37,830 nt of DNA, from IMG/VR virus record IMGVR_UViG_3300028895_000214, positions 1 through 37,830 of that record. The stretch is one strand, 5' to 3'. Under the pieces are notes generated by a model. That model did not search any database. It saw nothing but the letters and a program-made list of their open reading frames with translations, and was not told where the DNA came from. The position numbers and the translations under genes were made by a program. Source of the DNA: a virus. Positions 7,894-16,523 of this stretch are shown here, piece after piece (position 1 is the stretch's first letter; every line of letters begins with the position of its first letter).

Positions 7894-9561
7894 ATGAAAA
7901 AACGGAAAACAGGTTTTAAAAAATATCTCCCGTTATTGCTATTGTTAACGCTTTGCGTCGGAGCTGTTTTTCCGGTTTACTGGTCTCTTGTCCAGAGCAA
8001 GTCAGTTTTAAAAGTCCGGGGAGATATCTCCGCGATCGCGCTCAAGGAAATGTCCGGGGATCCGACGACAATTCCCGATTATGGCGTCTTATACTCTAAG
8101 GACGACACGACATTAAATTACATCGACGGCGCGGGTAATAGCTACGATCTAACAGCTGGAGGCGGAGGCGGCGGAGAATGGACAGTCGCCGGAGGAGTCC
8201 TGGCGAACACGGTCTCGTCGGTTACGTCTATCGATCTCGAGATCTCGGGAACTCCCGTCGCGTCGGTTACATCGACCGCCCTGGACGTTAAGGATCTTTA
8301 TGTCAAATATGGGGATAATACGGACAAGGATTTAACGCTGACAATGTTGGATCTCGGGGTCGCCGATATCCCGACCACGTTTACAATTAGCAATTATCAT
8401 TATAATTATTTTTTGCCGATTGATGTCCAGTTATCATTCGGCGGATCCGCTGGTCTGTTTTTAAACTCCGGCGTTTATATCGACTCAACAGCGACCGGGG
8501 CCGTCCCCGGGGTCGAGGTCGTCCAGAAATCAACGAACCCGGCTTTTAAAGCGACGGTCGGATCCGGGATCAATACAGGGACAGTCGGACTCGTCGACAT
8601 TAATAATTCTAATAACGACGGCCGGGCGCTCAATATCTACGGAGCTAACGGAACCGCCGCGACCGCGTCTCTGGTCTCCATAGTCCAGGCGAACGCGACA
8701 TTTGACGAGCACATGGTCACGCTGAGCAACGCCAGCGGCACGGATGCGCTAAACGTCGCCGACGGGACAGTCACGCTCGCTGAACACTTATTCCTTGCAG
8801 AAATCGCGACTCCGACGGCCCGGACTAATTACGGGGCAATTTATACGAAATCTGACGATAAGCTCTACTTCCAGGACGGCGCCGGATCTGAACACGAGGT
8901 CGCGTTCTCCGGAGGATCCGCTGGAGAATGGACGGTCGTCTCCGGAGTCCTGGCTAACACAGTTACAAGCGCGTCAAGTATTAACCTGGAATTATACGGC
9001 TCCCCGGTAGTTACGATCGCGTCGGGCGAGTTCGACACGACAACATATAGACTCCGCTCCGGATCCGCGGCGGACGCGACGACTCTAGTCCAGGGTCATA
9101 TCGCTAAGAACGACACAGGGAAGTCGATAAGTCAAAACATCGGACTCCTGGGCGAGGCGGGAGCCGACTCGTCTTATCCTGGCTCCGGAATTGCCGGAAT
9201 CTCAAAGACATTTGGAGCTCAACAGGCGCGGTCGGTTTATGGTCATGCTTATGTCAATAATGGGACGGATTCAGCAAGCGCGATCGCTGGTTATTTCGCC
9301 TCCTGGGATACTCACACGGGCGGCGACAATGTCGCGGTTTACGCCTGGGCGAACAACGGATCCGACGACTTTAGTTTTTACGGGTTCGGCGGCCAGTTGT
9401 TTAATGAGGACGAGGTTATCACGGACTCACAATTTTTTGTCCTGGAGGGGGCGACTCCGACAGCGCGCACCGATTACGGGGCGATTTACACTAAGAGCGA
9501 CAATAAACTTTACTTCCAAGATGGGGACGGAACCGAGCACGAGGTCGCGTTCACGCCCTAA
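7894..9561 (+). CDS. Repeat-containing fibre-like protein with N-terminal membrane signal
   Basis: A 555-residue protein. Residues 1-10 are basic and 11-33 strongly hydrophobic (YLPLLLLLTLCVGAVFPVYW), so it carries a signal peptide or signal anchor. The rest is beta-rich with a modular repeat: a 'YGxxYxKxDxxLxxxDGxGxEHEV' block at about 63-88, 305-335 and 525-555. The first two copies continue with Gly-rich 'GEWTVxxGVLANTVxS' segments. Such blocks are common in phage fibre and receptor-binding proteins. A secretion-type signal on a virion fibre is odd. It could instead be a cell-surface-anchored protein used in superinfection control. GGAGG is 7 bases upstream. Confidence 0.75.
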   Translation: MKKRKTGFKKYLPLLLLLTLCVGAVFPVYWSLVQSKSVLKVRGDISAIALKEMSGDPTTIPDYGVLYSKDDTTLNYIDGAGNSYDLTAGGGGGGEWTVAGGVLANTVSSVTSIDLEISGTPVASVTSTALDVKDLYVKYGDNTDKDLTLTMLDLGVADIPTTFTISNYHYNYFLPIDVQLSFGGSAGLFLNSGVYIDSTATGAVPGVEVVQKSTNPAFKATVGSGINTGTVGLVDINNSNNDGRALNIYGANGTAATASLVSIVQANATFDEHMVTLSNASGTDALNVADGTVTLAEHLFLAEIATPTARTNYGAIYTKSDDKLYFQDGAGSEHEVAFSGGSAGEWTVVSGVLANTVTSASSINLELYGSPVVTIASGEFDTTTYRLRSGSAADATTLVQGHIAKNDTGKSISQNIGLLGEAGADSSYPGSGIAGISKTFGAQQARSVYGHAYVNNGTDSASAIAGYFASWDTHTGGDNVAVYAWANNGSDDFSFYGFGGQLFNEDEVITDSQFFVLEGATPTARTDYGAIYTKSDNKLYFQDGDGTEHEVAFTP

Positions 9562-9597
9562 TATTAATATTTAACAAACCAGAGGAGATTAGAAATA

Positions 9598-10056
9598 ATG
9601 AGACATTTAACGAGATGTTTAAAGAGACGTTTAACGACAGTTTTAATACTTTGGCTCCTCCTCCTCCCGGCCGCTTGTGCTATTGCAGACGGCGACGCCC
9701 GGGATAAGGTCGAGACAGTTACAATTAAAATGACATTACTTGAACGGAAAATCCTCCCACAGCTCCGGCCCAGGAGGTCGTCAATCGAAACCCATAACGC
9801 CTGGGACGAGATCGAGTCCCTGGTAAAACTCACGCCCAGGGAGCGAAAAATCGCCTATAAGGGCCAGGACGACCAGGGCCGGGATCTCTGGGACTTGGAA
9901 TCGATAGAACCCGTTAAAATCGAATTTACAGAGGATCTGGTTATCATTATCGCGGGGTTATTGAAAAAACTGGATCGGACGGAGGATATCCCGCTCGAGG
10001 CCCGGACTCTTTACGATAAATTTATAAACGAGGCTAAAAAACATGGGTTACTTTAA
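9598..10056 (+). CDS. Predicted secreted or lipid-anchored protein, unknown function
   Basis: A 152-residue protein. The N-terminus MRHLTRCLKRRL is basic and is followed by TVLILWLLLLPAACA, a signal peptide. LPAAC is close to a lipobox but has Pro at -3, so lipoprotein processing is uncertain. The mature part is charged and mostly helical (TPRERKIAYKGQDDQGRDLW). The 3' end overlaps the head-tail connector gene by 14 bases. I do not recognise the family. Together with the preceding gene it forms a pair of envelope-directed proteins inside the virion gene cluster. Confidence 0.65.
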   Translation: MRHLTRCLKRRLTTVLILWLLLLPAACAIADGDARDKVETVTIKMTLLERKILPQLRPRRSSIETHNAWDEIESLVKLTPRERKIAYKGQDDQGRDLWDLESIEPVKIEFTEDLVIIIAGLLKKLDRTEDIPLEARTLYDKFINEAKKHGLL

Positions 10057-10618
10057 ACAAACATATTTAAGACAAGTCGCGGCGCCCGCCCAGGAACCCG
10101 TCTCCCTGGAGGAGGCGAAAACACATCTCCGGGTCAGTCACAATCTGGACGATACTTATATCCAGGGACTTATCACCCTGGCGCGCCAGGAATACGAGCG
10201 CATAACGGGCCGCGCATTAATCACCCAAACATGGAAACTCGGGCTCGACTGGTTCCCGGGAATTATTTATCTCCCTAAATATCCGGTTCAGTCGATAACG
10301 TCTATCGTCGTCGCTGGGACTACCTGGGACGCCGCGAATTACGAAGTCGATTTAATCTCGATCCCTCCGCGGATCGTTCCCGTCTCTACCTGGCCGACAG
10401 TCCCGGTTGATAACGAGCTGAGTCCGATCGAGGTTACATTTATCGCGGGCGAGGGAGACGCTCCTGGAGACATTCCGGACTCGTCCCCGCTCCATGCGAT
10501 CAAGTTATTAATATCTCATTGGTACGAAAACCGGGCCCCGTATGCCCAGGGAGCGACAACAGTTGTCGAGATCCCGGAGGCGGCTAAAGTTTTAATGACC
10601 AGGGCCCGTCAATGGTAA
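10043..10618 (+). CDS. Head-tail connector protein (gp6-like)
   Basis: A 191-residue protein that would form the adaptor ring below the portal. The family signature is clear: 'PVSLEEAKTHLRVSH', 'DDTYIQGLITLARQEYE', 'TGRALITQTWKLGLDWFP', then the beta segment 'YPVQSITSIVVAGTTWDAANYEV'. The C-terminus with 'HAIKLLISHWYENRAP' also fits. The start overlaps the preceding gene by 14 bases. The next gene is a head-tail joining protein, the usual order in HK97-type phages. Confidence 0.88.
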   Translation: MGYFKQTYLRQVAAPAQEPVSLEEAKTHLRVSHNLDDTYIQGLITLARQEYERITGRALITQTWKLGLDWFPGIIYLPKYPVQSITSIVVAGTTWDAANYEVDLISIPPRIVPVSTWPTVPVDNELSPIEVTFIAGEGDAPGDIPDSSPLHAIKLLISHWYENRAPYAQGATTVVEIPEAAKVLMTRARQW

Positions 10619-10623
10619 AAACA

Positions 10624-10660
10624 GAGGAGACACGAGGAGACACGCGGAGACGCGAGGAGA
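10624..10660 (+). repeat. 10-base tandem repeat rich in ribosome binding site sequence
   Basis: Units GAGGAGACAC (10624-10633), GAGGAGACAC (10634-10643), GCGGAGACGC (10644-10653) and a partial GAGGAGA (10654-10660). They fill the gap between the connector gene and the head-tail adaptor. Each unit presents a GGAG, so the leader holds four potential ribosome docking sites before the ATG at 10670. Confidence 0.75.
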
Positions 10661-10669
10661 TAAATAACA

Positions 10670-11020
10670 ATGCCGACGAATCCAGGAATATTTAATCGTT
10701 ATATTACGATCCAGCAAAAGGCCCCGGCCCGGGATCCGGACACTCACGAGGAGACCAGGGACTTTTCCGATTTTTATTCTTGCTGGGCGGCGATGATGCC
10801 GCTCGTCGGGAAAGAAACCTGGAGCCAGGTCGAGACACGGGTCGCGGAGGCGACGGGAAAATGGAGGATCCGGTTTTTTCCAGGGATCGTTCCAACTATG
10901 CGGGTTATTTATATTGACACGGACGACGGAGACAAGGAACGACATTTCGATATTCTCGGGATCGCGAAACCTTATGAGCTCCCGGAGTTCCTGGACTTGT
11001 TCGTCAAGGAAATAAAATAG
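10670..11020 (+). CDS. Head-tail adaptor (SPP1 gp16-like)
   Basis: A 116-residue head completion protein. The pattern fits the phage head-tail joining family: 'NRYITIQQKAPARDPDTHEE', a central 'CWAAMMPLVGKE', 'TGKWRIRFFPGIVPTMRVIY', and 'RHFDILGIAKPYE' near the C-terminus. It sits between the gp6-like connector and the gp10-like tail component. The tandem repeats just upstream supply its ribosome binding site. Confidence 0.86.
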   Translation: MPTNPGIFNRYITIQQKAPARDPDTHEETRDFSDFYSCWAAMMPLVGKETWSQVETRVAEATGKWRIRFFPGIVPTMRVIYIDTDDGDKERHFDILGIAKPYELPEFLDLFVKEIK

Positions 11021-11030
11021 CGAGGTCGCC

Positions 11031-11450
11031 ATGGCAAGAGCCAAAAAATTCAAGGGTCGCGGCTGGCAGTTAAAACTTGCTCAGCTCCCTAAAGACGTCA
11101 GCGCCGGGATAGTCGCGAGCTCAGTCCTGGATAATGCGGAGACGATCCGGGAGGACGCGGAGAAATACGCGCCCAGGAGATCCGGGACTCTGGCGAAAAA
11201 TATAATTAACATTCTTGAATTTTCTTCTCCTCTGGAGGCCCGGGCGCGAGTCGGGCCACGTAAAGGCAAGGGCAAGAACGACGTTTATTATGCGCCCTGG
11301 GCCGAGTTCGGCACCGTTCATTCGGCGCCGCGGCCTTACATGCGCCCGGCCTACGATTTAAATATAAACGCTGTTTTAAATAAAATCGGGCTCGATATCG
11401 CGACCAGGACAATTAAGGCGTTATCGCTCCAGGATACGAGGATAAAATAA
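11031..11450 (+). CDS. HK97 gp10-like tail component
   Basis: A 139-residue protein. Family pattern: helical N-terminus, 'IREDAEKYAPRRSGTLAKNI' (the conserved AP..SG.L motif), 'ARVGPRKGKGKNDVYYAPW', then 'EFGTVHSAPRPYMRPAYD'. HK97 gp10-type proteins complete the neck and tail interface. GAGGTCGCC precedes the start, and the next gene begins 3 bases after the stop. Confidence 0.88.
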   Translation: MARAKKFKGRGWQLKLAQLPKDVSAGIVASSVLDNAETIREDAEKYAPRRSGTLAKNIINILEFSSPLEARARVGPRKGKGKNDVYYAPWAEFGTVHSAPRPYMRPAYDLNINAVLNKIGLDIATRTIKALSLQDTRIK

Positions 11451-11452
11451 CG

Positions 11453-11860
11453 ATGGGAAAATTCGCTCGACACTACCTGGCCGATCTAATTTACAACAAT
11501 ATCTCCCGGATCTCCGGTCGAGTTTATCCAGGCTATTATCCCCAGAAAGCGGGGAACGAGGGCCCGGTTCTCCCGGCCGTGACTTATTCGGAGATATCAA
11601 ACCCGCGGACGACGTCGAAAGCTGGCAATACGGGAATAAGCCAGCCGCGCGTCCAGATCCGCTGTATAGATAAATTAAACTCTGGCGCCTGGGATCTCGC
11701 TCGCGAGGTCGAGGAGTTATTGTCCAGCCGCCGGAATTATAATTATAACGGGATTAAAATTTCACGGGTTCGATGCGTCAATTCGACGGAGGACTTCGAC
11801 GAGGATCTCCGCGTCTGGAGCGCGATCCTGGATTTTATTCTCGAAATTTCTAATTTATAG
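11453..11860 (+). CDS. Tail terminator / completion protein (DUF3168-like)
   Basis: A 135-residue protein. The layout 'LADLIYNNISRISGRVYPGY', 'PAVTYSEISNPRT', 'QPRVQIRCIDKL', 'AWDLAREVEELLSS' and a final 'WSAILDFILEIS' matches the DUF3168/tail terminator group, which caps the tail tube. The position between the gp10-like gene and the tail tube gene supports this. Confidence 0.82.
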   Translation: MGKFARHYLADLIYNNISRISGRVYPGYYPQKAGNEGPVLPAVTYSEISNPRTTSKAGNTGISQPRVQIRCIDKLNSGAWDLAREVEELLSSRRNYNYNGIKISRVRCVNSTEDFDEDLRVWSAILDFILEISNL

Positions 11861-11871
11861 GAGGCTAAAAA

Positions 11872-12279
11872 ATGTCAGATCCAATTAACGGCACAGACAT
11901 TCTGATCTTGCTCAATACTGGAACGATCGCCGTCCCGGTCTGGACTGCACACGCGCACCAGCGCGACGCGAGTCTGGACGAGACGAACGAATATATTGAT
12001 ACTTCCAGCAAAGCAAGCAGAAAGCGGACGGGGCTCGCGGGCCGCTACTCCGCAAGTTATTCACTTGACGGCCTGGAGATCTACGACGACGCGGCTCAGA
12101 TCGTTATCCAGGACGCAGTCAGAGACGGAGATCTCGTCCAGGTTATGAGATCCAGGAACGGCGCTAATCTCGAATGGGCTTATGCTGTTATAACCTCGTT
12201 TACTCGTAATTATCCCGACCAGGACGCCAGCACATATTCGGCGACATTCGAGATAACAGGCGACTGGACTCCGGCTTAA
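11872..12279 (+). CDS. Major tail protein (TP901-1-like)
   Basis: A 135-residue protein that would polymerise into the tail tube. Features of the TP901-1 major tail family: 'ILILLNTGTIAVPVWTAHAH', 'ASLDETNEYIDTSSKAS', 'YSASYSLDGLEIYDDAAQ' and a C-terminal 'YPDQDASTYSATFEITGDW'. AGGAGGC at 11859-11865 lies just before the start and partly within the end of the terminator gene. A 73-base gap with no evident signal follows. Confidence 0.85.
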   Translation: MSDPINGTDILILLNTGTIAVPVWTAHAHQRDASLDETNEYIDTSSKASRKRTGLAGRYSASYSLDGLEIYDDAAQIVIQDAVRDGDLVQVMRSRNGANLEWAYAVITSFTRNYPDQDASTYSATFEITGDWTPA

Positions 12280-12352
12280 AAAACGGCGCCCGGTTAAGGG
12301 ATTTTAATTGAAACCAGGAATATTTTATTATTAATCAATAGGAGGTTTTAAA

Positions 12353-12688
12353 ATGGCTGAATCTGAAATCACCGTCCAGGTCTTAGACGAGGACGGGTTA
12401 ACTCCCTCATTCGAGGCGGCTAACGCCGATGGTAATTACTTTGCTAACGGCGGCAAGGCGTTTTTATATGTCAAAAATGCGAATATCAGCTCCGCCAGGA
12501 CAGTCACGGTCAAGGGCCAGACAGATTGCAATCATGGCGTTTTACACGACCGCGACGTCACAGTCCCGGCGGACGACGAAATAATGATCCCTTGCGAGCT
12601 CCTGGAATGGTTTAACTCGAACGGGGAAACTCATATCGAATATAGTACGGAGGCGGATTTAACCGTCGCGGTTATCTCCCTCCCGTAG
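12353..12688 (+). CDS. Small tail-associated structural protein
   Basis: A 111-residue beta-rich protein. The pattern 'NGGKAFLYVKNANISSARTV', 'CNHGVLHDRDVTVPADDEIM', then 'THIEYSTEADLTVAVISL' is typical of small virion proteins encoded next to tail tube genes. No enzymatic motif. GGAGGT is at 12341-12346. A role on the tail tube surface is inferred from position. Confidence 0.68.
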   Translation: MAESEITVQVLDEDGLTPSFEAANADGNYFANGGKAFLYVKNANISSARTVTVKGQTDCNHGVLHDRDVTVPADDEIMIPCELLEWFNSNGETHIEYSTEADLTVAVISLP

Positions 12689-12731
12689 TTGTTTAATATT
12701 AACTTTTAACCACCAGAGGAGATTTTTAACG

Positions 12732-13157
12732 ATGTCTAATGCAGATTTAACAAAGTTCGTAAAACTTGCAGACGGGGAGGAGCACCCGATCAGATTTACT
12801 TTTAACGCCCTGGTCGCCGTCGAGGGATTACTCGGCGAGTCGATCACAAAGATTTTTACCCGGGTCGCGGTCGAGAATGATATCTCTTTTACCGCGATCC
12901 GGGCGCTCTTATGGGCCGGGCTCAATTTCGGGGATCCGAACCGCCCGTTAACTCCGGCGGCCGTCGGCGAATTAATGGAGGGGATCGATATCGGCGAACT
13001 CGTCCCCGTGTTAACCGCGGCCATGGAAAACGCGTTCCCGAATAAACCTAAATCAAAAATAGGCGACGCGCCTCCGGTCAAAAATCCGGTTCCGGGCCGG
13101 GAGGATCTGGAAAACCCTCCCGAGCCTCCGACGGAGGGTTCGACTATTGGGAATTAA
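12732..13157 (+). CDS. Tail assembly chaperone, short product (gpG analogue)
   Basis: A 141-residue protein that would coat the tape measure during tail assembly. Helical body with 'IRFTFNALVAVEGLLGESIT' and 'IRALLWAGLNFGDPN', ending in a Pro/Glu-rich tail (ENPPEPPTEGS). The codon for Asn128 starts the slippery heptamer described at 13112, so some ribosomes should move into the -1 frame and continue through 13504, giving a fusion of about 257 residues. The stop overlaps the ATG of the second reading frame by one base. Confidence 0.86.
   Translation: MSNADLTKFVKLADGEEHPIRFTFNALVAVEGLLGESITKIFTRVAVENDISFTAIRALLWAGLNFGDPNRPLTPAAVGELMEGIDIGELVPVLTAAMENAFPNKPKSKIGDAPPVKNPVPGREDLENPPEPPTEGSTIGN
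13112..13137 (+). promoter_or_regulatory. Programmed -1 ribosomal frameshift site
   Basis: The heptamer A AAC CCT (13112-13118) has X XXY YYZ form in the zero frame. Six bases later a short stem, CCTCC (13125-13129) with GGAGG (13133-13137), loops on GAC. A larger alternative stem pairs AACCCTCC (13113-13120) with GGAGGGTT (13133-13140). The new frame is open and reads SRASDGGFDYWELMKLA, so conserved chaperone residues FDYWEL precede the ATG at 13157 and can only be made by frameshifting. Confidence 0.75.
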
Positions 13158-13504
13158 TGAAACTAGCGGCCATGATGGATATAAAGCCAGGCGAGTTCTG
13201 GCTCTTGACGCCGCGCGAGTTATTCGTTTTTTACGAGGGTTACAAGCTAAGGATCGAGGCGGAGATCTCCAGGGAGACGCGGGCCTCCTGGCTAGTCGCG
13301 TCACTATCGAGACAAAAGCGGATCCCGAAACTCCGCTCCCTCCTGGCGCCGCTGAGCTCGAAAAAACGGAAACCGAAATCAAAAGCGAAAGTAATAGCGG
13401 AGCGGGATTATCTCGTCTCGCTTTATAATCAACGGATAAAAGGCACCACGGGCCCGGCTCCCGCGGGCTCTAAAAAATCAGAGGGAAAGGCAGAGGGCAA
13501 ATAA
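13157..13504 (+). CDS. Tail assembly chaperone, -1 frame extension (gpT analogue)
   Basis: The part from the ATG encodes 115 residues, but the open frame extends upstream to the slippery site, and the true product is probably the fusion of 129 zero-frame plus 128 minus-one-frame residues. The domain begins with FDYWELMKLAAMMDIKPGEF and continues WLLTPRELFVFYEGYKLR, the pattern of gpT/GTA-type tail chaperones. The C-terminus is Lys/Ser-rich and would bind the tape measure. Independent initiation at 13157 by TAATG coupling is also possible. Confidence 0.8.
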   Translation: MKLAAMMDIKPGEFWLLTPRELFVFYEGYKLRIEAEISRETRASWLVASLSRQKRIPKLRSLLAPLSSKKRKPKSKAKVIAERDYLVSLYNQRIKGTTGPAPAGSKKSEGKAEGK

Positions 13505-13505
13505 A

Positions 13506-16500
13506 ATGCCAGTTGCGAAAACGATAGCACAAGCGGCGGTTGACATAGCGGCGAACCTTAAACCGTTCGTCGATAATTTAAAAGATATGCCGGGCCTCCT
13601 GGAAAAGAAACTTAAACCGATGCAGAGATCTATCAGGAGGCTCAGCAGTCAGCTCGGGACGGTCGGATCCGCGATGTCAAGGGCCGTCACAGGCCCGCTG
13701 GCGGCCATGGGAGGAGCGGCCCTGGCCAGCGCCGTCAAGATTGATACGGCGCTAAAACAGATCCAAATAGGAACCAGGGCGAGCGAAACGGCCATGGTCG
13801 GCCTGGGCGAGTCGTTCCGGGATGTCCTCCGGGCGGTTCCAACAGACGTCGGCACGGCAAGCGCCGCGATCGCGGATCTTAACACTCTGACAGGCGCCAC
13901 GGGTTCGACACTTACGGACATGGCGACAAAAGTCCTGGACGCCTCCAGGATGCTAGGCGAGGACGGAGCCGGGAACGCTCAAAAGTTCGGCAAGTTCTTA
14001 AATCAATGGTCAATCGATGCAGAGAACGCCGGGCCCAAGATAGACGGGTTATTTAAATTAACTCAGGACTTCGGGATCGGCCTCGGGACGCTACTCGAAC
14101 AGCTCAACACTTATGGGCCTGTTTTGCAAAATGCCGGGATGTCCTCCGAACAAGCGGCGGAGTTCATGGCGAAATTATCCGCGTCCGGGATCGCGATCTC
14201 GCGAGTCATGCCGGGGATCAACGCCGCGATGCGAAAGTGGGCGGCGTCAAATATTGATCTCCAGGACGGGTTAAGTTACACGGTCGACCGGATCAAAAAC
14301 GCAAAGACGGAAACCGAGGCGCTCACCCTGGCGACTAACGTATTCGGGGCCGAGGGAGCTCAACGTCTCGTTACAGCTATCCGGAACGGAGCTATCGAGC
14401 TCGACAATCTGGGCGCCTCCCTGGAGGGGGCGACCGGGACGATCGAGTCCACTTCCGGGGCGACGTTATCATTCGGCGACCGTCTGACACTCTTAAAAAA
14501 TAACGCGATGCTCGCATTTGAACCGATCGGAGTCCAGCTCCTCGGGGCGCTCGAGGGACTGATCCCGCTCTTGATGGACGGCGCCCAGGTCGTCGCGGAT
14601 CTCGGACAAAAGTTCGCGGATCTGGATCCGAAAACTCAAAAAATTATCCTCGGAGTCGGAGGTCTCGCGGCCGCGATCGGCCCGCTGGCTCTGGCCGCCT
14701 CCGGGATACTAAAAACATTTGTCGGGTTATCGACCGCGCTCCCGCTGGCCGGGAAAGCAGTCGCGGCCCTGGCCGGGCCCGTAGGAATAGCGGCCGCCGC
14801 GATCGCCTCCTGGGGCGTCGTTATTTACCAGGTCGTCGATAATTGGGAGATCCTATCCACGGGGACGGCGGAGATCCTGGGACGGATCCGGGATTCTATC
14901 CAGGAATTTATCGGCCAGGCGATCTCGGACGTTAAAGGGTTCGCCAATATCGGCCGGGAGATGGTCGCGGGACTCTGGGCCGGGATCCAGGAGAAACTAA
15001 ACTGGCTCAAGGAAAAGACGTCAGAGCTGGCGAGCGCGATCCCGGACACTTTAAAGAAACTCTTGAAAATATCCTCCCCGTCTAAAGTCACGGCGGATAT
15101 AGGAAAAGACGTCGCGCTCGGGCTCGTCAAGGGATACGACAAGGGAGTTAAAAACGAGCTCCCTAAAGTCCTGGATGAACACTTACGCCTTACAAAAGGC
15201 AAGTATGAAGTTATGAGACAGGAGGCGGAGCGCCAGGCGGAGGCTCTACTCAAGACGGAGAAACTCAGCTCCGAGGAGCGGGAAAAAGTCCGCGAATGGC
15301 TCCGGCTCAAAAAAGCGGAGATTACACAGCTCGAGGTCGACGACGAAAAGAAAAAAGCGGATCAAGCAAAACGGGACGAGGAGGCGACACTCCGGGAGCG
15401 CCAGCGAAATTGGGAGACTTACGTCAGCGAGGAGGGGACGTTCGCCCAGGGATTTAAACTCGGACTCGATAAGATGCAAGCGGACATGGTCTCCTGGGGC
15501 GACGTCGGGCTCCGGACTTTCCAGTCTGTTACAAGCTCCCTGGAGGGGACTTTTAAATCATTTGTCGACGACGCGTTCGCTGGGGATCTCAAGTCAGCGG
15601 AGGATTATTTTAACGGGTTCGCGAAAAATGTCCTGGGCGCGTTTATGGACATGATCGCAAAAATGGCCGCGCAAAAATTGACCGGGGCTATTTTCGGCGG
15701 GATGGATCTCGGCGGAGGCGGCGGGATCCTCGGCAGTATTCTACCAGGAGGCGGCGGCGAGGGAGGCCCTGGACTCCTGGGAGCTGGAGGGATTACAGAC
15801 AAGCTCGGATTCGGCGAGGGAATAATGGGCGGAGTCGGCGCCGGGATCGCGTTCGGGACAGTTGCCGTCAGCGCCGCGCAGATTTACGAGGGAATATCCC
15901 AGGCGAGCGGGGCCCGGGATCTGGCCGGAGAAAATCGCGCGTTCGCCGACTTTCTCCAGGGACTCGGGTTAATGACCGCGACCGCGGATCGCTGGGGCGG
16001 CTTTGTTGATATGGACAAGGGCGTCCAGTTAATGGACGAGCTCTCAGGGTTCGAGGATCTCCTCCCGGCAGTCCGGGACTTTGTCGGATTATACGCCGGG
16101 GAGATGAAAGAAGCGGACTTGGCCATGGCGGAAAAATTAGGAACGACAGGTTATCTCGGCCAGGTCGGGGGGATGATTACAGCCGGGGCCGGGCTCGATG
16201 AGAACCAGATCAACCAGTTAATTAGTCAGATGCTTTTCTCGTTCAAAGACGCCGGGATGTCGATCGAGGAGTCCGCGGGGTTCTTAATGCAATTAATGCA
16301 ACAAACCGACGCCGCCGGGGGCGGAGTATTTGACCGGGATGTCCTGGTCGGTCTCGAGCGCCTGGCGTTATCAGCCGAGGAGGGAACGCTCGGACAAACA
16401 ATTAACCAGACGAATAATATTTCAGTTACGGGACTTGATCCCGACGATATAGTTAACCGGACAGCCGACGTCGTCGAGGATCGACTCCGATATGCGGATC

Positions 16501-16508
16501 GCGCCTAG
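13506..16508 (+). CDS. Tape measure protein
   Basis: A 1000-residue protein that sets tail length. At about 0.15 nm per residue the tail would be about 150 nm. The N-terminal third is the TP901-type domain (LGTVGSAMSRAVTGPLAAMG, then repeated helical Ala/Gly-rich segments). A strongly hydrophobic region lies at about 378-448 (ILGVGGLAAAIGPLALAASG, GPVGIAAAAIASWGVVIYQV). 'KKLLKISSPSKVTADIG' follows, typical of this family, then a Lys/Glu-rich coiled coil (about 565-640) and a Gly-rich segment (about 735-770). It begins 1 base after the chaperone stop. No lytic domain was recognised. Confidence 0.95.
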   Translation: MPVAKTIAQAAVDIAANLKPFVDNLKDMPGLLEKKLKPMQRSIRRLSSQLGTVGSAMSRAVTGPLAAMGGAALASAVKIDTALKQIQIGTRASETAMVGLGESFRDVLRAVPTDVGTASAAIADLNTLTGATGSTLTDMATKVLDASRMLGEDGAGNAQKFGKFLNQWSIDAENAGPKIDGLFKLTQDFGIGLGTLLEQLNTYGPVLQNAGMSSEQAAEFMAKLSASGIAISRVMPGINAAMRKWAASNIDLQDGLSYTVDRIKNAKTETEALTLATNVFGAEGAQRLVTAIRNGAIELDNLGASLEGATGTIESTSGATLSFGDRLTLLKNNAMLAFEPIGVQLLGALEGLIPLLMDGAQVVADLGQKFADLDPKTQKIILGVGGLAAAIGPLALAASGILKTFVGLSTALPLAGKAVAALAGPVGIAAAAIASWGVVIYQVVDNWEILSTGTAEILGRIRDSIQEFIGQAISDVKGFANIGREMVAGLWAGIQEKLNWLKEKTSELASAIPDTLKKLLKISSPSKVTADIGKDVALGLVKGYDKGVKNELPKVLDEHLRLTKGKYEVMRQEAERQAEALLKTEKLSSEEREKVREWLRLKKAEITQLEVDDEKKKADQAKRDEEATLRERQRNWETYVSEEGTFAQGFKLGLDKMQADMVSWGDVGLRTFQSVTSSLEGTFKSFVDDAFAGDLKSAEDYFNGFAKNVLGAFMDMIAKMAAQKLTGAIFGGMDLGGGGGILGSILPGGGGEGGPGLLGAGGITDKLGFGEGIMGGVGAGIAFGTVAVSAAQIYEGISQASGARDLAGENRAFADFLQGLGLMTATADRWGGFVDMDKGVQLMDELSGFEDLLPAVRDFVGLYAGEMKEADLAMAEKLGTTGYLGQVGGMITAGAGLDENQINQLISQMLFSFKDAGMSIEESAGFLMQLMQQTDAAGGGVFDRDVLVGLERLALSAEEGTLGQTINQTNNISVTGLDPDDIVNRTADVVEDRLRYADRA

Positions 16509-16523
16509 TCAGGAGGTTTATTG

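Noticed and set aside
9598-10056. Lipoprotein call for the 152-residue secreted protein
   Set aside because: The -3 position of the candidate lipobox (LPAAC) is Pro, which is not accepted in the usual consensus, so only a general signal peptide is claimed.
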